From the NCBI RefSeq assembly GCF_002113025.1, contig NZ_NEJH01000008.1:154567-218566 (forward strand): a stretch of DNA of 64,000 nucleotides, written 5' to 3'. The stretch is from Pseudomonas sp. B28(2017). Its GTDB lineage: Bacteria; Pseudomonadota; Gammaproteobacteria; Pseudomonadales; Pseudomonadaceae. Below are positions 49,621-57,820 of this stretch, in pieces; position 1 is the stretch's first letter, and the number at the start of each line of letters is the position of its first letter. Under the pieces are notes generated by a model that was given only the letters and a program-made list of their open reading frames with translations, was not told the DNA's origin and ran no database searches. A program made the position numbers and the translations under genes.

Positions 49621-51513
49621 CTATATTCTGAAACTACCCACCAACTGCTTCAACCGCGCTGCCTGCTGCTCTAGATCGGCACACGCACGCAAGGTCGACT
49701 GCAGGTTCTCCACACCTTCCTGGTTCAGCGTGTTGATCTCGGTGATGTCGACGTTGATCGACTCCACCACGGCCGTCTGTTCTTCAGTCGCGGTGGCGAC
49801 CGACTGGTTCATGCCATCGATCTCACCGATGCGCTGGGTCACGCTACCCAGGCGTTCGCCAGCCTGGTTGGCGATACCGACGCTGCTTTCGCTCTGACGC
49901 TGGCTGTCGGTCATGATGCCCACCGCTGCCCGGGCGCCGACTTGCAGCTCTTCGATCATCGTTTGCACTTGCTGCGCCGAATCCTGGGTGCGGTGAGCGA
50001 GGTTGCGTACCTCATCGGCCACCACGGCAAAACCACGACCGGCTTCACCGGCGCGCGCCGCTTCAATCGCAGCGTTGAGCGCCAGCAAGTTGGTTTGCTG
50101 GGAGATGCTGGTAATCACTTCCAGAATCTGCCCGATGTTGACCGTGTTGCTGTTGAGGGTTTCGATGTTGCCGCACGAATCGCTGATCTTGGCCGACAGC
50201 TGCTGCATCGCCGCGATGGTCTTATCCACCACCTGTTGGCCATCTTCGGCCAGGTTGCGGGCATCGCTGGAGTGTTGCGAGGCCAAGGCGGCGTTCTGGG
50301 CGATTTCCTGGGCGGCGGCACCGAGCTGGTTGATGGCCGCTGCCACACTGCTGGTGCGCGAGGCTTGCTGGTCGGAGTTGAACATCGACGAATTCGACGC
50401 GGCCACTACTCGCAACGCCACCTCGTTGACCTGGCCGGTGGCCGAGGCCACTTCGATGATCGAGGCATGAATGCGCTCGACAAAGCGGTTGAACGACAGT
50501 CCCAGCGCGCCGAATTCGTCGTGGCCGTGAATGGTAAGGCGTTTGGTCAGGTCACCTTCGCCTTCGGCGATGTCGTGCATGGCACGGCCCATGGTCAGCA
50601 GCGGCTGCATCAGCAGGCTGATGAGCATGCCCAGCAAGGCGATGATGATCACCACGGCAATCACCATGGCGATGATCGCCGAGGTGCGGAATTCGCTGAG
50701 CATCGAGAACGCCGTTGCCTGGTCGAGCACCAGCGCCACATACCAGTCCGCCGATGGCACGCCATTGACGTGGGTGAAAGAAATGAACTGGCGCTTGCCG
50801 TCGATCTCGACTTCTTGCATGCCCGGGCTGACTTTGGGTGTGTCGCTCGGATAGGCCTCGGCCAGGCTCTTGAGCACCAGCTTGCTGTCCGGGTGAATCA
50901 GGATCTTGCCGTCGGCACCGACGATGAATGCATGACCGTGGCCGCCGAAGTTCAGCGAGTTGATGATCGCGCTGACGCTGGACAGGTCGATGTCGGCGCC
51001 GGCGACGCCGATCATCTGGCCCTGGTGCTGCACCGGGGTGGCCACGGTGATGACCAGCTTGCCGGAAGACGCGGCAATGTACGGTTCGGTGACGATGGTC
51101 TGTTGGGCGCTATTGGCCGCCTTGTACCAGCCACGGGCGCGCGGGTCGTAGTCCGCCGCGCGGTTGCCCGCCGGGACCGAGAACATCACGCCGTCGGCGC
51201 CACCGAAGTAGCTCAGCTGGAAATTGCCGGTGTAGGCGGGCAGGTCGATGATCCGTTTCAGGCCCGCGGGAGCATTGCCATCGGCGGTGATCTGTTGGGC
51301 CATCGACTGCAGCAATTGCATGCGACTTTCCAGCCAGGTCTGGATGTTGCTGGTGGTCAGGCTGCCGAGCTCCTGCATCGAGGCTTCGGTGCTGTTGCGC
51401 AAGGTTTCGCGTTGGCGATAGTCGTTGAACAGGATGAAACAAGCGAATGCGACGGCCACCACGAGGGCGGCAGCCAACAAGATCTTGTGGCTGAACTTCA
51501 TGTTTCTGGTCAT
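49621..51513 (-). CDS. Methyl-accepting chemotaxis protein with amino-acid-type dCache_1 sensor
   Basis: A 630-residue chemoreceptor. TM1 at about 10-30; a periplasmic double-Cache domain (about 35-275); TM2 (IAMVIAVVIIIALLGMLISLLM, near 285-305); HAMP; and a cytoplasmic signalling hairpin with VVADEVRNLAHRTQDSAQQ. The ligand pocket shows Y122, R127, W129, Y130 and D174 (DYDPRARGWY; GVAGADIDL), the residue set of amino-acid-binding dCache_1 receptors such as PctA. L-amino acid sensing is therefore likely. The start at 51513 is chosen over a longer frame to 51609; a second ATG at 51501 is possible. Confidence 0.9.
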   Translation of the reverse strand: MTRNMKFSHKILLAAALVVAVAFACFILFNDYRQRETLRNSTEASMQELGSLTTSNIQTWLESRMQLLQSMAQQITADGNAPAGLKRIIDLPAYTGNFQLSYFGGADGVMFSVPAGNRAADYDPRARGWYKAANSAQQTIVTEPYIAASSGKLVITVATPVQHQGQMIGVAGADIDLSSVSAIINSLNFGGHGHAFIVGADGKILIHPDSKLVLKSLAEAYPSDTPKVSPGMQEVEIDGKRQFISFTHVNGVPSADWYVALVLDQATAFSMLSEFRTSAIIAMVIAVVIIIALLGMLISLLMQPLLTMGRAMHDIAEGEGDLTKRLTIHGHDEFGALGLSFNRFVERIHASIIEVASATGQVNEVALRVVAASNSSMFNSDQQASRTSSVAAAINQLGAAAQEIAQNAALASQHSSDARNLAEDGQQVVDKTIAAMQQLSAKISDSCGNIETLNSNTVNIGQILEVITSISQQTNLLALNAAIEAARAGEAGRGFAVVADEVRNLAHRTQDSAQQVQTMIEELQVGARAAVGIMTDSQRQSESSVGIANQAGERLGSVTQRIGEIDGMNQSVATATEEQTAVVESINVDITEINTLNQEGVENLQSTLRACADLEQQAARLKQLVGSFRI

Positions 51514-51796
51514 GGATGAGCTACCGCAGAGGGCCTGGTCTACAAAAGGGGGAAGCAAAAGCCAGCAACGTGGCTTTGCGTTGCATGTATGTCGACTGAG
51601 CGGCGCCAAAGATTAGGCGGACTTGCTGAAAAACGACGAAATGCTCGATGAACAAGGAAATTGGTTGATTTTCGGCAAAAGGTAGACGAGTGGCCCGATA
51701 AATAGCCTGTCGGGCACGGAACCTCACTGGGGTTTTCTCTTCTAAGCTTCAGCTTGGCAGCCATGCCAATCCCCTACGCCCCCCCGGAGTTTCACC

Positions 51797-52051
51797 ATGT
51801 CGTTGCGTTCCATCGCCCTGCTTTCGTTCTGCGTGTTGCTGGCTGCCTGCAGCAAGGTCAATCAGGAAAACTACTCGAAGCTCTCGGCTGGCATGGCCAA
51901 GGCCGATGTGGAAACCCTGTTGGGCAAACCCGCCGATTGTTCAGGCGCGCTCGGCATGTCCAGCTGTACCTGGGGCGATAAGAGCAGCTTTATCAGCGTG
52001 CAGTTCGCCGGTGACAAAGTGCTGATGTTTTCCGGCCAAGGCCTGAAGTAA
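51797..52051 (+). CDS. Small lipoprotein with BamE/SmpA-like fold
   Basis: An 84-residue lipoprotein: signal MSLRSIALLSFCVLLAAC with lipobox LAAC at Cys18. The mature part, YSKLSAGMAKADVETLLGKPADCSG, matches the helix-turn LxxGMxxxEVxxLLGxP of SmpA/OmlA/BamE-like domains, followed by CTWGDKSSFISVQFAGDKVL. Probably sits in the outer or inner membrane facing the periplasm. It precedes blc by 30 bases and is likely co-transcribed with it. Role unknown. Confidence 0.88.
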   Translation: MSLRSIALLSFCVLLAACSKVNQENYSKLSAGMAKADVETLLGKPADCSGALGMSSCTWGDKSSFISVQFAGDKVLMFSGQGLK

Positions 52052-52081
52052 ACCGGGGCGTTTGCCCACGGGAGAAAAATA

Positions 52082-52651
52082 ATGAAGCAGTTATTGATCA
52101 TCCTTTTTGCCGGCCTGATGTTGGCCGGCTGTGCCACGCCTGGCCAGGACCCATTGGCCCCCAAGACTGTCAAAAGCGTCAGCCTCAAGCGCTACCAGGG
52201 CACCTGGTACGAGCTGGCCCGCATGCCGATGTACTTCCAGCGCGACTGCGCGCAATCCGAAGCCCATTACACGCTCAAGCCTGACGGCAACGTTGCCGTG
52301 TTGAACCGCTGTCTGACGGCGCAGTGGCAATGGGAAGAGGTCAAGGGCACGGCTTATCCGCAGGAGCCCGGCAAGAACGACAAGCTGTGGGTCGAATTCG
52401 ATACCTGGTTCTCCAGGCTGATCCCGGGTACGGCGAAGGGCGAATACTGGGTGCTGTACGTCAGCGATGACTACAAGACCGCCATTGTCGGGGATCCAAG
52501 CCGGAAGTATTTGTGGCTGTTGTCGCGCACGCCGACCGTGAACGGTGTGGTGCGTGAGGAGCTGCTGAGCAAGGCGCGTCAGCAGGGTTACGACACCACG
52601 CGGCTGATCTGGCGGGCGTCGGAACAGCAGATGGCCAAGACCTCGGATTGA
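52082..52651 (+). CDS. blc: Outer membrane lipocalin Blc
   Basis: A 189-residue bacterial lipocalin lipoprotein: signal MKQLLIILFAGLMLAGC with lipobox LAGC (Cys17). The lipocalin signature is YQGTWYELARMPMYFQRDC. Later motifs are YWVLYVSDDYKTAIVGDPSRKYLWLLSRTP and YDTTRLIW. Binds lysophospholipids or other lipids at the outer membrane in relatives. Follows a small lipoprotein gene. Confidence 0.94.
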   Translation: MKQLLIILFAGLMLAGCATPGQDPLAPKTVKSVSLKRYQGTWYELARMPMYFQRDCAQSEAHYTLKPDGNVAVLNRCLTAQWQWEEVKGTAYPQEPGKNDKLWVEFDTWFSRLIPGTAKGEYWVLYVSDDYKTAIVGDPSRKYLWLLSRTPTVNGVVREELLSKARQQGYDTTRLIWRASEQQMAKTSD

Positions 52652-52664
52652 CCGCACAAACCCT

Positions 52665-52692
52665 TGTAGGAGCGAGCAAGCTCGCTCCTACA
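52665..52692. repeat. REP palindrome (TGTAGGAGC variant)
   Basis: TGTAGGAGCGAGCA and TGCTCGCTCCTACA-type arms between convergent blc and hutF; the TGTAGGAGC variant differs from the GTGGGAGC REPs elsewhere. Confidence 0.85.
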
Positions 52693-52706
52693 GAATTGTT
52701 TCGGTG

Positions 52707-54071
52707 TCAGCCTAGAAGGTCACGCAGTACCTGGGTGAAGGCGCGATTGCTTTCTTCCTCATCAGCATGCCGCCCATCCCGCACAACCCACTGGCCATTG
52801 ACCAGCACATCCCGCACCTGACGATCACCGCCCGCGAACAACCAGCGATTGAGAATCCCGTCACCGCTGGCTGTCGCCAGATACGGATCGTTGCCGTCGA
52901 GCACCAGCCAGTCGGCACGCTTGCCGACTTCCAGTGCACCAATCGGCTGCCCCAGCGCCTGAGCACCACCATCCAGCGCCGCGTCGAACAACGTACGGCC
53001 GACCATTGGCTGATTCGCGCCATACAAACGATTACGCCGCTGGTCGCGCAGACGCTGGCCGTATTCCAGCCAACGCAATTCTTCCACCACGCTCAATGAC
53101 ACATGGCTGTCGGAACCGATACCCATGCGGCCGCCCTGGGCGAGGAAATCCACCGCCGGGAAAATCCCGTCCCCCAGGTTGGCTTCGGTGGTCAGGCACA
53201 GGCCGGCGATGGCGCGACTCTTGGCCATCGACGTGATTTCTTCCGGGTTGGCGTGGGTCGCGTGGACCAGGCACCAGCGCTGATCGACGTCGATGTTTTC
53301 GTACAGCCATTGCAGCGGACGACGACCGCTCCAGGTCAGGCAGTCGTCGACTTCTTTCTGCTGTTCGGCGATGTGGATGTGCACCGGGCATTGCTTGTCG
53401 CTGGTCGCAAGCACTTCGCTGATCTGCTGCGGCGTGACCGCGCGCAGCGAGTGGAAGCACAGACCCAGAGCCTGCGCCGGTTGCTGCGCCAGGACCGGTT
53501 GCAGGCGCGATTGCAGCTTCAGGTAGTTTTCCGTGCTGTTGATAAAACGGCGCTGACCATCGTTCGGCGCCTGGCCACCGAAACCGGAGTGGCTGTAGAG
53601 CACCGGCAGCAGGGTCAATCCAATACCGGCGGAGCTGGCAGCCTGGCTGATACGCAGGGCCAGTTCGGCCGGATCGGCGTAAGGCTGACCATTGCTGTCG
53701 TGATGCACATAGTGAAATTCCGCCACCGAGGTGTACCCGGCCTTGAGCATCTCGATGTACAGCTGACGAGCGATGACGCCGAGTTGCTCCGGGCTGACTT
53801 TTCCGACGAGGCGATACATCAGGTCGCGCCAGGTCCAGAAACTGTCGTTCGGATTTCCCGCCACTTCCGCCAGCCCGGCCATGGCCCGCTGGAAGGCGTG
53901 GGAGTGCAGATTCGGCATGCCCGGCAGCAGCGGGCCGCTCAACCGCTCGGCGCCATCTGCATGGGAATCGGCCTGGATATGGGTCAATACGCCGTCGGCG
54001 TTGACCTCAAGACGTACATTGTTGGCCCATCCGCTAGGCAGTAGCGCGCGTTCGGCAAAGAAGGCGGACAT
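52707..54071 (-). CDS. hutF: Formimidoylglutamate deiminase HutF
   Basis: A 454-residue amidohydrolase that deiminates N-formimidoyl-L-glutamate to N-formylglutamate and ammonia in the five-step histidine pathway. Zinc ligands are in GMPNLHSHAFQRAMAG (His56, His58), HIHIAEQQKEVDDC and HATHANPEE, with the metal Asp in GSDSHVSLS. It is divergent from hutC, and the gap holds a HutC-type operator, so it is likely controlled by HutC. Confidence 0.95.
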   Translation of the reverse strand: MSAFFAERALLPSGWANNVRLEVNADGVLTHIQADSHADGAERLSGPLLPGMPNLHSHAFQRAMAGLAEVAGNPNDSFWTWRDLMYRLVGKVSPEQLGVIARQLYIEMLKAGYTSVAEFHYVHHDSNGQPYADPAELALRISQAASSAGIGLTLLPVLYSHSGFGGQAPNDGQRRFINSTENYLKLQSRLQPVLAQQPAQALGLCFHSLRAVTPQQISEVLATSDKQCPVHIHIAEQQKEVDDCLTWSGRRPLQWLYENIDVDQRWCLVHATHANPEEITSMAKSRAIAGLCLTTEANLGDGIFPAVDFLAQGGRMGIGSDSHVSLSVVEELRWLEYGQRLRDQRRNRLYGANQPMVGRTLFDAALDGGAQALGQPIGALEVGKRADWLVLDGNDPYLATASGDGILNRWLFAGGDRQVRDVLVNGQWVVRDGRHADEEESNRAFTQVLRDLLG

Positions 54072-54097
54072 GGTTCAGCACCCCATCGTGTGTTATT

Positions 54098-54114
54098 TGT
54101 ATATACATATACAG
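54098..54114. promoter_or_regulatory. HutC-type operator between hutF and hutC
   Basis: TGTATATACATATACAG contains TGTA-TA-TACA (54098-54107), fitting the HutC/GntR core TGTA-N2-TACA, with an overlapping shifted copy. It lies in the 107-base hutF-hutC gap. Confidence 0.65.
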
Positions 54115-54178
54115 ACGTTTGCCTGCCCGGTAAACTCCGGCAAGCTAGCAATCTCTTTTCAACTAACAAGGATTAACC

Positions 54179-54928
54179 GTGCCGACTCCGCCTCCAGTCT
54201 CTCCGTTGGCCGCGAACATGGGCGACAGTCCGGCGCCCTTGTACGCCCGCGTCAAACAAATGATCACCCAGCAAATCGACAGTGGAAACTGGCCACCGCA
54301 TTACCGCGTGCCGTCGGAAAGCGAGCTGGTCAGCCAGCTGGGCTTCAGTCGCATGACCATCAACCGCGCGCTGCGCGAGATGACTGCCGACGGTCTGCTG
54401 GTGCGTATGCAAGGCGTCGGCACGTTCGTCGCCGAGCCGAAAAGCCAGTCCGCGCTGTTCGAAGTGCATAACATCGCCGATGAAATCGCCTCTCGCGGAC
54501 ATCGCCACACCTGCAAGGTCATCACCCTTGAAGAAGAGGCCGCCGGCTCCGAGCGCGCCCTGGCCCTGGACATGCGCGAAGGGCAGAAGGTGTTCCACTC
54601 GTTGATCGTGCATTTCGAAAACGATATTCCGGTGCAAATCGAGGACCGTTTCGTCAATGCGCTGGTGGCGCCGGACTACCTCAAGCAGGACTTCACCCTG
54701 CAAACGCCGTACGCCTATCTCAACCAGGTCGCGCCGCTGACCGAAGGCGAGCACGTGGTCGAGGCAATCCTGGCCGAGCCGTCCGAGTGCAAGTTGTTGC
54801 AGATTGAAAAGGGCGAGCCGTGCCTGCTGATCCGTCGCCGCACCTGGTCCGGCCGCCAGCCGGTGACCGCCGCCCGCTTGATCCACCCCGGTTCCCGTCA
54901 TCGTCTGGAAGGACGGTTCCATAAATAG
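54179..54928 (+). CDS. hutC: Histidine utilization repressor HutC
   Basis: A 249-residue GntR/HutC-family repressor. The winged helix-turn-helix spans about 20-88 (SPAPLYARVKQMITQQIDSGNWPPHYRVPSESELVSQLG in outline, then SRMTINRALREMTADGLLVRMQGVGTFVA). The UTRA ligand domain (about 105-245) senses urocanate in characterised homologues. The start is GTG at 54179 with AAGGA seven bases upstream; an internal ATG at codon 14 is possible. It precedes hutD by ten bases and is divergent from hutF. Confidence 0.95.
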   Translation: MPTPPPVSPLAANMGDSPAPLYARVKQMITQQIDSGNWPPHYRVPSESELVSQLGFSRMTINRALREMTADGLLVRMQGVGTFVAEPKSQSALFEVHNIADEIASRGHRHTCKVITLEEEAAGSERALALDMREGQKVFHSLIVHFENDIPVQIEDRFVNALVAPDYLKQDFTLQTPYAYLNQVAPLTEGEHVVEAILAEPSECKLLQIEKGEPCLLIRRRTWSGRQPVTAARLIHPGSRHRLEGRFHK

Positions 54929-54938
54929 AGAGCCATAA

Positions 54939-55508
54939 ATGAGTCAGTTGAAGGTTTTACGCGCCAAAGATTACCCGCGCATGCCATGGAAAAACGGCGG
55001 CGGCAGCACCGAAGAAATCACCCGTGATGCCGGCACCGGCCTGGACGGGTTTGGCTGGCGCCTGTCGATTGCCGACATCGGTGAATCGGGTGGGTTTTCC
55101 ACCTTCGCCGGTTACGAGCGGATTATCACTGTGTTGCAGGGCGATGGCATGACCTTGTCGGTTGATGGCCAGGTCACGCGCCCGCTGTTACCGCTGGACC
55201 CGTTTGCATTCAGCGGTGAAAGCAAGGTTTCCTGTACGTTGCTCGGCGGCCCGATTCGCGACTTCAATCTGATTTACGCTCCGCAGCGTTACAGCGCGCG
55301 GTTGCAATGGCTGAGCGGTGAGCAGCGGTTTTTCAGCGAGGCCGGGACTGTGCTGGTGTTCAGTGTCAGCGATGCGCTTGAGGTGAAAGTCGGTAACAGT
55401 GCTTCGCAGCTGGGTCGTCATGATTGCCTGCAACTTGTCGGTAACACTGGCCTGCTGGACGTCACCAGTAATGCCGCCTGCTGTGTGATCGAACTTTCTG
55501 CACGCTAA
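54939..55508 (+). CDS. hutD: HutD family protein
   Basis: A 189-residue cupin-like protein of the HutD family, found with hut genes in many proteobacteria. Landmarks: YPRMPWKNGGGSTEEITRD, FGWRLSIADIGESGGFSTFAGYERIITVLQG and LGGPIRDFNLIYAP. In P. fluorescens it has been proposed to limit the upper level of hut expression, perhaps by binding formylglutamate. Next to hutC and likely co-transcribed. Confidence 0.93.
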   Translation: MSQLKVLRAKDYPRMPWKNGGGSTEEITRDAGTGLDGFGWRLSIADIGESGGFSTFAGYERIITVLQGDGMTLSVDGQVTRPLLPLDPFAFSGESKVSCTLLGGPIRDFNLIYAPQRYSARLQWLSGEQRFFSEAGTVLVFSVSDALEVKVGNSASQLGRHDCLQLVGNTGLLDVTSNAACCVIELSAR

Positions 55509-55519
55509 TACACCATCCC

Positions 55520-55543
55520 TGTAGGAGCGAGCTCGCTCGCGAA
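55520..55543. repeat. REP element
   Basis: TGTAGGAGCGAGCTCGCTCGCGAA, TGTAGGAGC variant, just after hutD. Confidence 0.75.
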
Positions 55544-55594
55544 AAAACCAAACTCGCCGCTGGGCATCTGGTTCTACGCGTTATCGTTCACGAC

Positions 55595-55643
55595 CATCGC
55601 GGGCAAACCACGCTCCTACAGGGAGCGTGGTTTGCCCGCGATG
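55595..55643. repeat. 49-bp REP-derived palindrome
   Basis: CATCGCGGGCAAACCACGCTCC at 55595-55616 and its inverted copy ending at 55643 flank a five-base centre; belongs to a GGGCAAACCACGCTCC REP subtype not seen elsewhere in the window. Confidence 0.85.
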
Positions 55644-55841
55644 TTGTTTTATCCCTCAGATCGTTTCCCTCCACGCACCACTTTGTTACCGAACGCCCCA
55701 GCGTGGCGCAAAACCACCCTCAAGTAACAACCTGCCTATCCTCCAAAAAATCCCCTCGAAAAATTTCATCTACGCCAAAGCCCTTGTTCCAGACGCTCTG
55801 CAGCCCTTTCCGAATTTTTCTTGAATGCTCATCCAGCAAGT

Positions 55842-55857
55842 TGGCCGCTTGATTGCA
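55842..55857 (+). promoter_or_regulatory. Sigma-54 promoter of the hutU operon
   Basis: TGGCCGCTTGATTGCA has GG-N10-GC spacing and a perfect TTGCA -12 box. The predicted start near 55868 falls inside the HutC-type operator. Activation by CbrB is known for hut in P. fluorescens; the activator site is not identified here. Confidence 0.7.
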
Positions 55858-55861
55858 TATG

Positions 55862-55875
55862 CTTGTATGTACAAG
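55862..55875. promoter_or_regulatory. HutC-type operator at the hutU promoter
   Basis: CTTGTA-TG-TACAAG is a perfect palindrome apart from its two central bases, and contains TGTA-N2-TACA. It covers the predicted +1 of the sigma-54 promoter. Confidence 0.75.
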
Positions 55876-56005
55876 TAAAGACGTATGTGTATGAGTCGCG
55901 AGGACTCAACCATCGTCCACTGATTCGCCGGTGTGCACTGATGCCCATTGGCTTGCTCGCCCACTGCCTGGGTTGGTTTGGATTGATTGCTGAGGAGTCT
56001 TTTTC

Positions 56006-57688
56006 GTGACTGACAATAAACCTACGAAGTTTCGTGACGTTGAAATCCGTGCTGCCCGCGGTAACAAGCTGACCGCCAAGAGCTGGCTGACCGAAGCGCC
56101 GCTGCGCATGCTGATGAACAACCTCGATCCGGAAGTTGCCGAGAACCCTAAGGAGCTGGTGGTTTACGGTGGTATCGGTCGCGCTGCCCGTAACTGGGAG
56201 TGTTACGACAAGATCGTCGAAAGCCTGACCAACCTGAACGACGACGAGACCCTGCTGGTGCAATCCGGCAAGCCGGTCGGCGTGTTCAAGACCCACAGCA
56301 ACGCTCCGCGTGTGCTGATCGCCAACTCCAACCTGGTGCCGCACTGGGCCACCTGGGAGCACTTCAACGAACTGGACGCCAAGGGCCTGGCCATGTACGG
56401 CCAGATGACCGCCGGCAGCTGGATCTACATCGGCAGCCAGGGCATCGTCCAAGGCACCTACGAAACCTTCGTCGAAGCCGGTCGCCAGCACTACAACGAC
56501 AACCTGACCGGAAAGTGGGTCCTGACCGCGGGTCTGGGCGGCATGGGCGGTGCCCAGCCACTGGCCGCGACCCTGGCCGGCGCCTGCTCGCTGAACATCG
56601 AATGCCAGCAGATCAGCATCGATTTCCGCCTGAAAACCCGCTACGTCGACGAGCAGGCCAAAGACCTCGACGACGCCCTGGCGCGCATCGCCAAGTACAC
56701 CAAGGAAGGCAAGGCGATCTCCATCGCCCTGTGCGGCAACGCGGCTGAAATCCTGCCGGAACTGGTTCGTCGCGGTGTGCGTCCGGACATGGTCACCGAC
56801 CAGACCAGCGCCCACGACCCGCTCAACGGTTACCTGCCAGCCGGCTGGACCTGGGACGAATACCGCGCTCGCGCCAAGACCGAGCCAGCCGCTGTGGTGA
56901 AGGCCGCCAAGCAATCGATGGCCGTGCACGTCAAAGCGATGCTCGACTTCCAGAAAATGGGCGTACCGACCTTCGACTACGGCAACAACATCCGCCAGAT
57001 GGCGCAAGAAGAAGGCGTGGAAAACGCATTCGACTTCCCTGGCTTCGTACCGGCCTACATCCGTCCACTGTTCTGCCGTGGTATCGGCCCGTTCCGTTGG
57101 GCGGCTCTGTCGGGCAACGCTGAAGACATCTACAAGACCGACGCGAAAGTAAAAGAACTGATCCCGGACGACGCCCACCTGCACAACTGGCTGGACATGG
57201 CTCGCGAGCGCATCAGCTTCCAGGGTCTGCCGGCACGTATCTGCTGGGTTGGCCTGGGCCTGCGTGCCAAGCTGGGTCTGGCGTTCAACGAAATGGTGCG
57301 CAGCGGCGAGTTGTCGGCGCCAATTGTGATCGGTCGCGACCACCTGGACTCCGGTTCGGTATCGAGCCCGAACCGTGAAACCGAATCGATGCAGGACGGT
57401 TCCGACGCCGTGTCCGACTGGCCATTGCTCAACGCCCTGCTCAACACCGCGAGCGGCGCGACCTGGGTTTCCCTGCACCACGGCGGTGGCGTCGGCATGG
57501 GCTTCTCCCAGCACTCGGGCATGGTGATTGTCTGCGACGGTACTGACGAAGCGGCCGAGCGTATCGCTCGCGTGCTGCACAACGACCCGGCCACCGGTGT
57601 CATGCGTCACGCCGATGCCGGTTACCAGATCGCCATCGACTGCGCCAAGGAACAAGGGCTGAACCTGCCGATGATTACCGGCAAGTAA
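56006..57688 (+). CDS. hutU: Urocanate hydratase
   Basis: A 560-residue NAD-dependent enzyme converting urocanate to imidazolone propionate. The Rossmann-like segment is LTAGLGGMGGAQPLAATLAG; the active-site region is VIGRDHLDSGSVSSPNRETESMQDGSDAVSDWPLLNALLNTASGATWVSLHHGGGVGMG in outline. The start is GTG at 56006 with TGAGGAG upstream. First gene of the catabolic run; a long leader (about 140 bases) separates it from the predicted start point. Confidence 0.97.
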   Translation: MTDNKPTKFRDVEIRAARGNKLTAKSWLTEAPLRMLMNNLDPEVAENPKELVVYGGIGRAARNWECYDKIVESLTNLNDDETLLVQSGKPVGVFKTHSNAPRVLIANSNLVPHWATWEHFNELDAKGLAMYGQMTAGSWIYIGSQGIVQGTYETFVEAGRQHYNDNLTGKWVLTAGLGGMGGAQPLAATLAGACSLNIECQQISIDFRLKTRYVDEQAKDLDDALARIAKYTKEGKAISIALCGNAAEILPELVRRGVRPDMVTDQTSAHDPLNGYLPAGWTWDEYRARAKTEPAAVVKAAKQSMAVHVKAMLDFQKMGVPTFDYGNNIRQMAQEEGVENAFDFPGFVPAYIRPLFCRGIGPFRWAALSGNAEDIYKTDAKVKELIPDDAHLHNWLDMARERISFQGLPARICWVGLGLRAKLGLAFNEMVRSGELSAPIVIGRDHLDSGSVSSPNRETESMQDGSDAVSDWPLLNALLNTASGATWVSLHHGGGVGMGFSQHSGMVIVCDGTDEAAERIARVLHNDPATGVMRHADAGYQIAIDCAKEQGLNLPMITGK

Positions 57689-57698
57689 TGCTTGCCCT

Positions 57699-57779
57699 GT
57701 AGGAGCGAGCTTGCTCGCGAATGCGATGTATCAGCCAGCAAAGATGGTGAATTTGCCGGCCCAAGCTCAGCTCCTACAG
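57699..57779. repeat. REP pair between hutU and the permease
   Basis: GTAGGAGCGAGCTTGCTCGCGAA (57699-57721) and a decayed inverted arm (AGCTCAGCTCCTACAG, 57764-57779). Confidence 0.7.
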
Positions 57780-57820
57780 GTTTTGAACCAACCAAGATAA
57801 CAATCCATAGAGGTTGAACC

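Larger units (their letters stand above)
55509..56005. other. 497-base intergenic region upstream of hutU
   Basis: No gene. It holds a REP at 55520-55543, a long REP-derived palindrome at 55595-55643, a sigma-54 promoter at 55842-55857 and a HutC-type operator at 55862-55875. Confidence 0.65.

Noticed and set aside
51530..51730. Flagellar sigma-28 promoter for the chemoreceptor
   Set aside because: A GCCGAAAA on the minus strand resembles the -10 element, but there is no TAAA at the required distance.
54072..54178. Sigma-54 promoter for hutF
   Set aside because: One GG-N10-GC match exists on the minus strand but the flanking bases (CGGAGT and GGGCA) do not fit the consensus.
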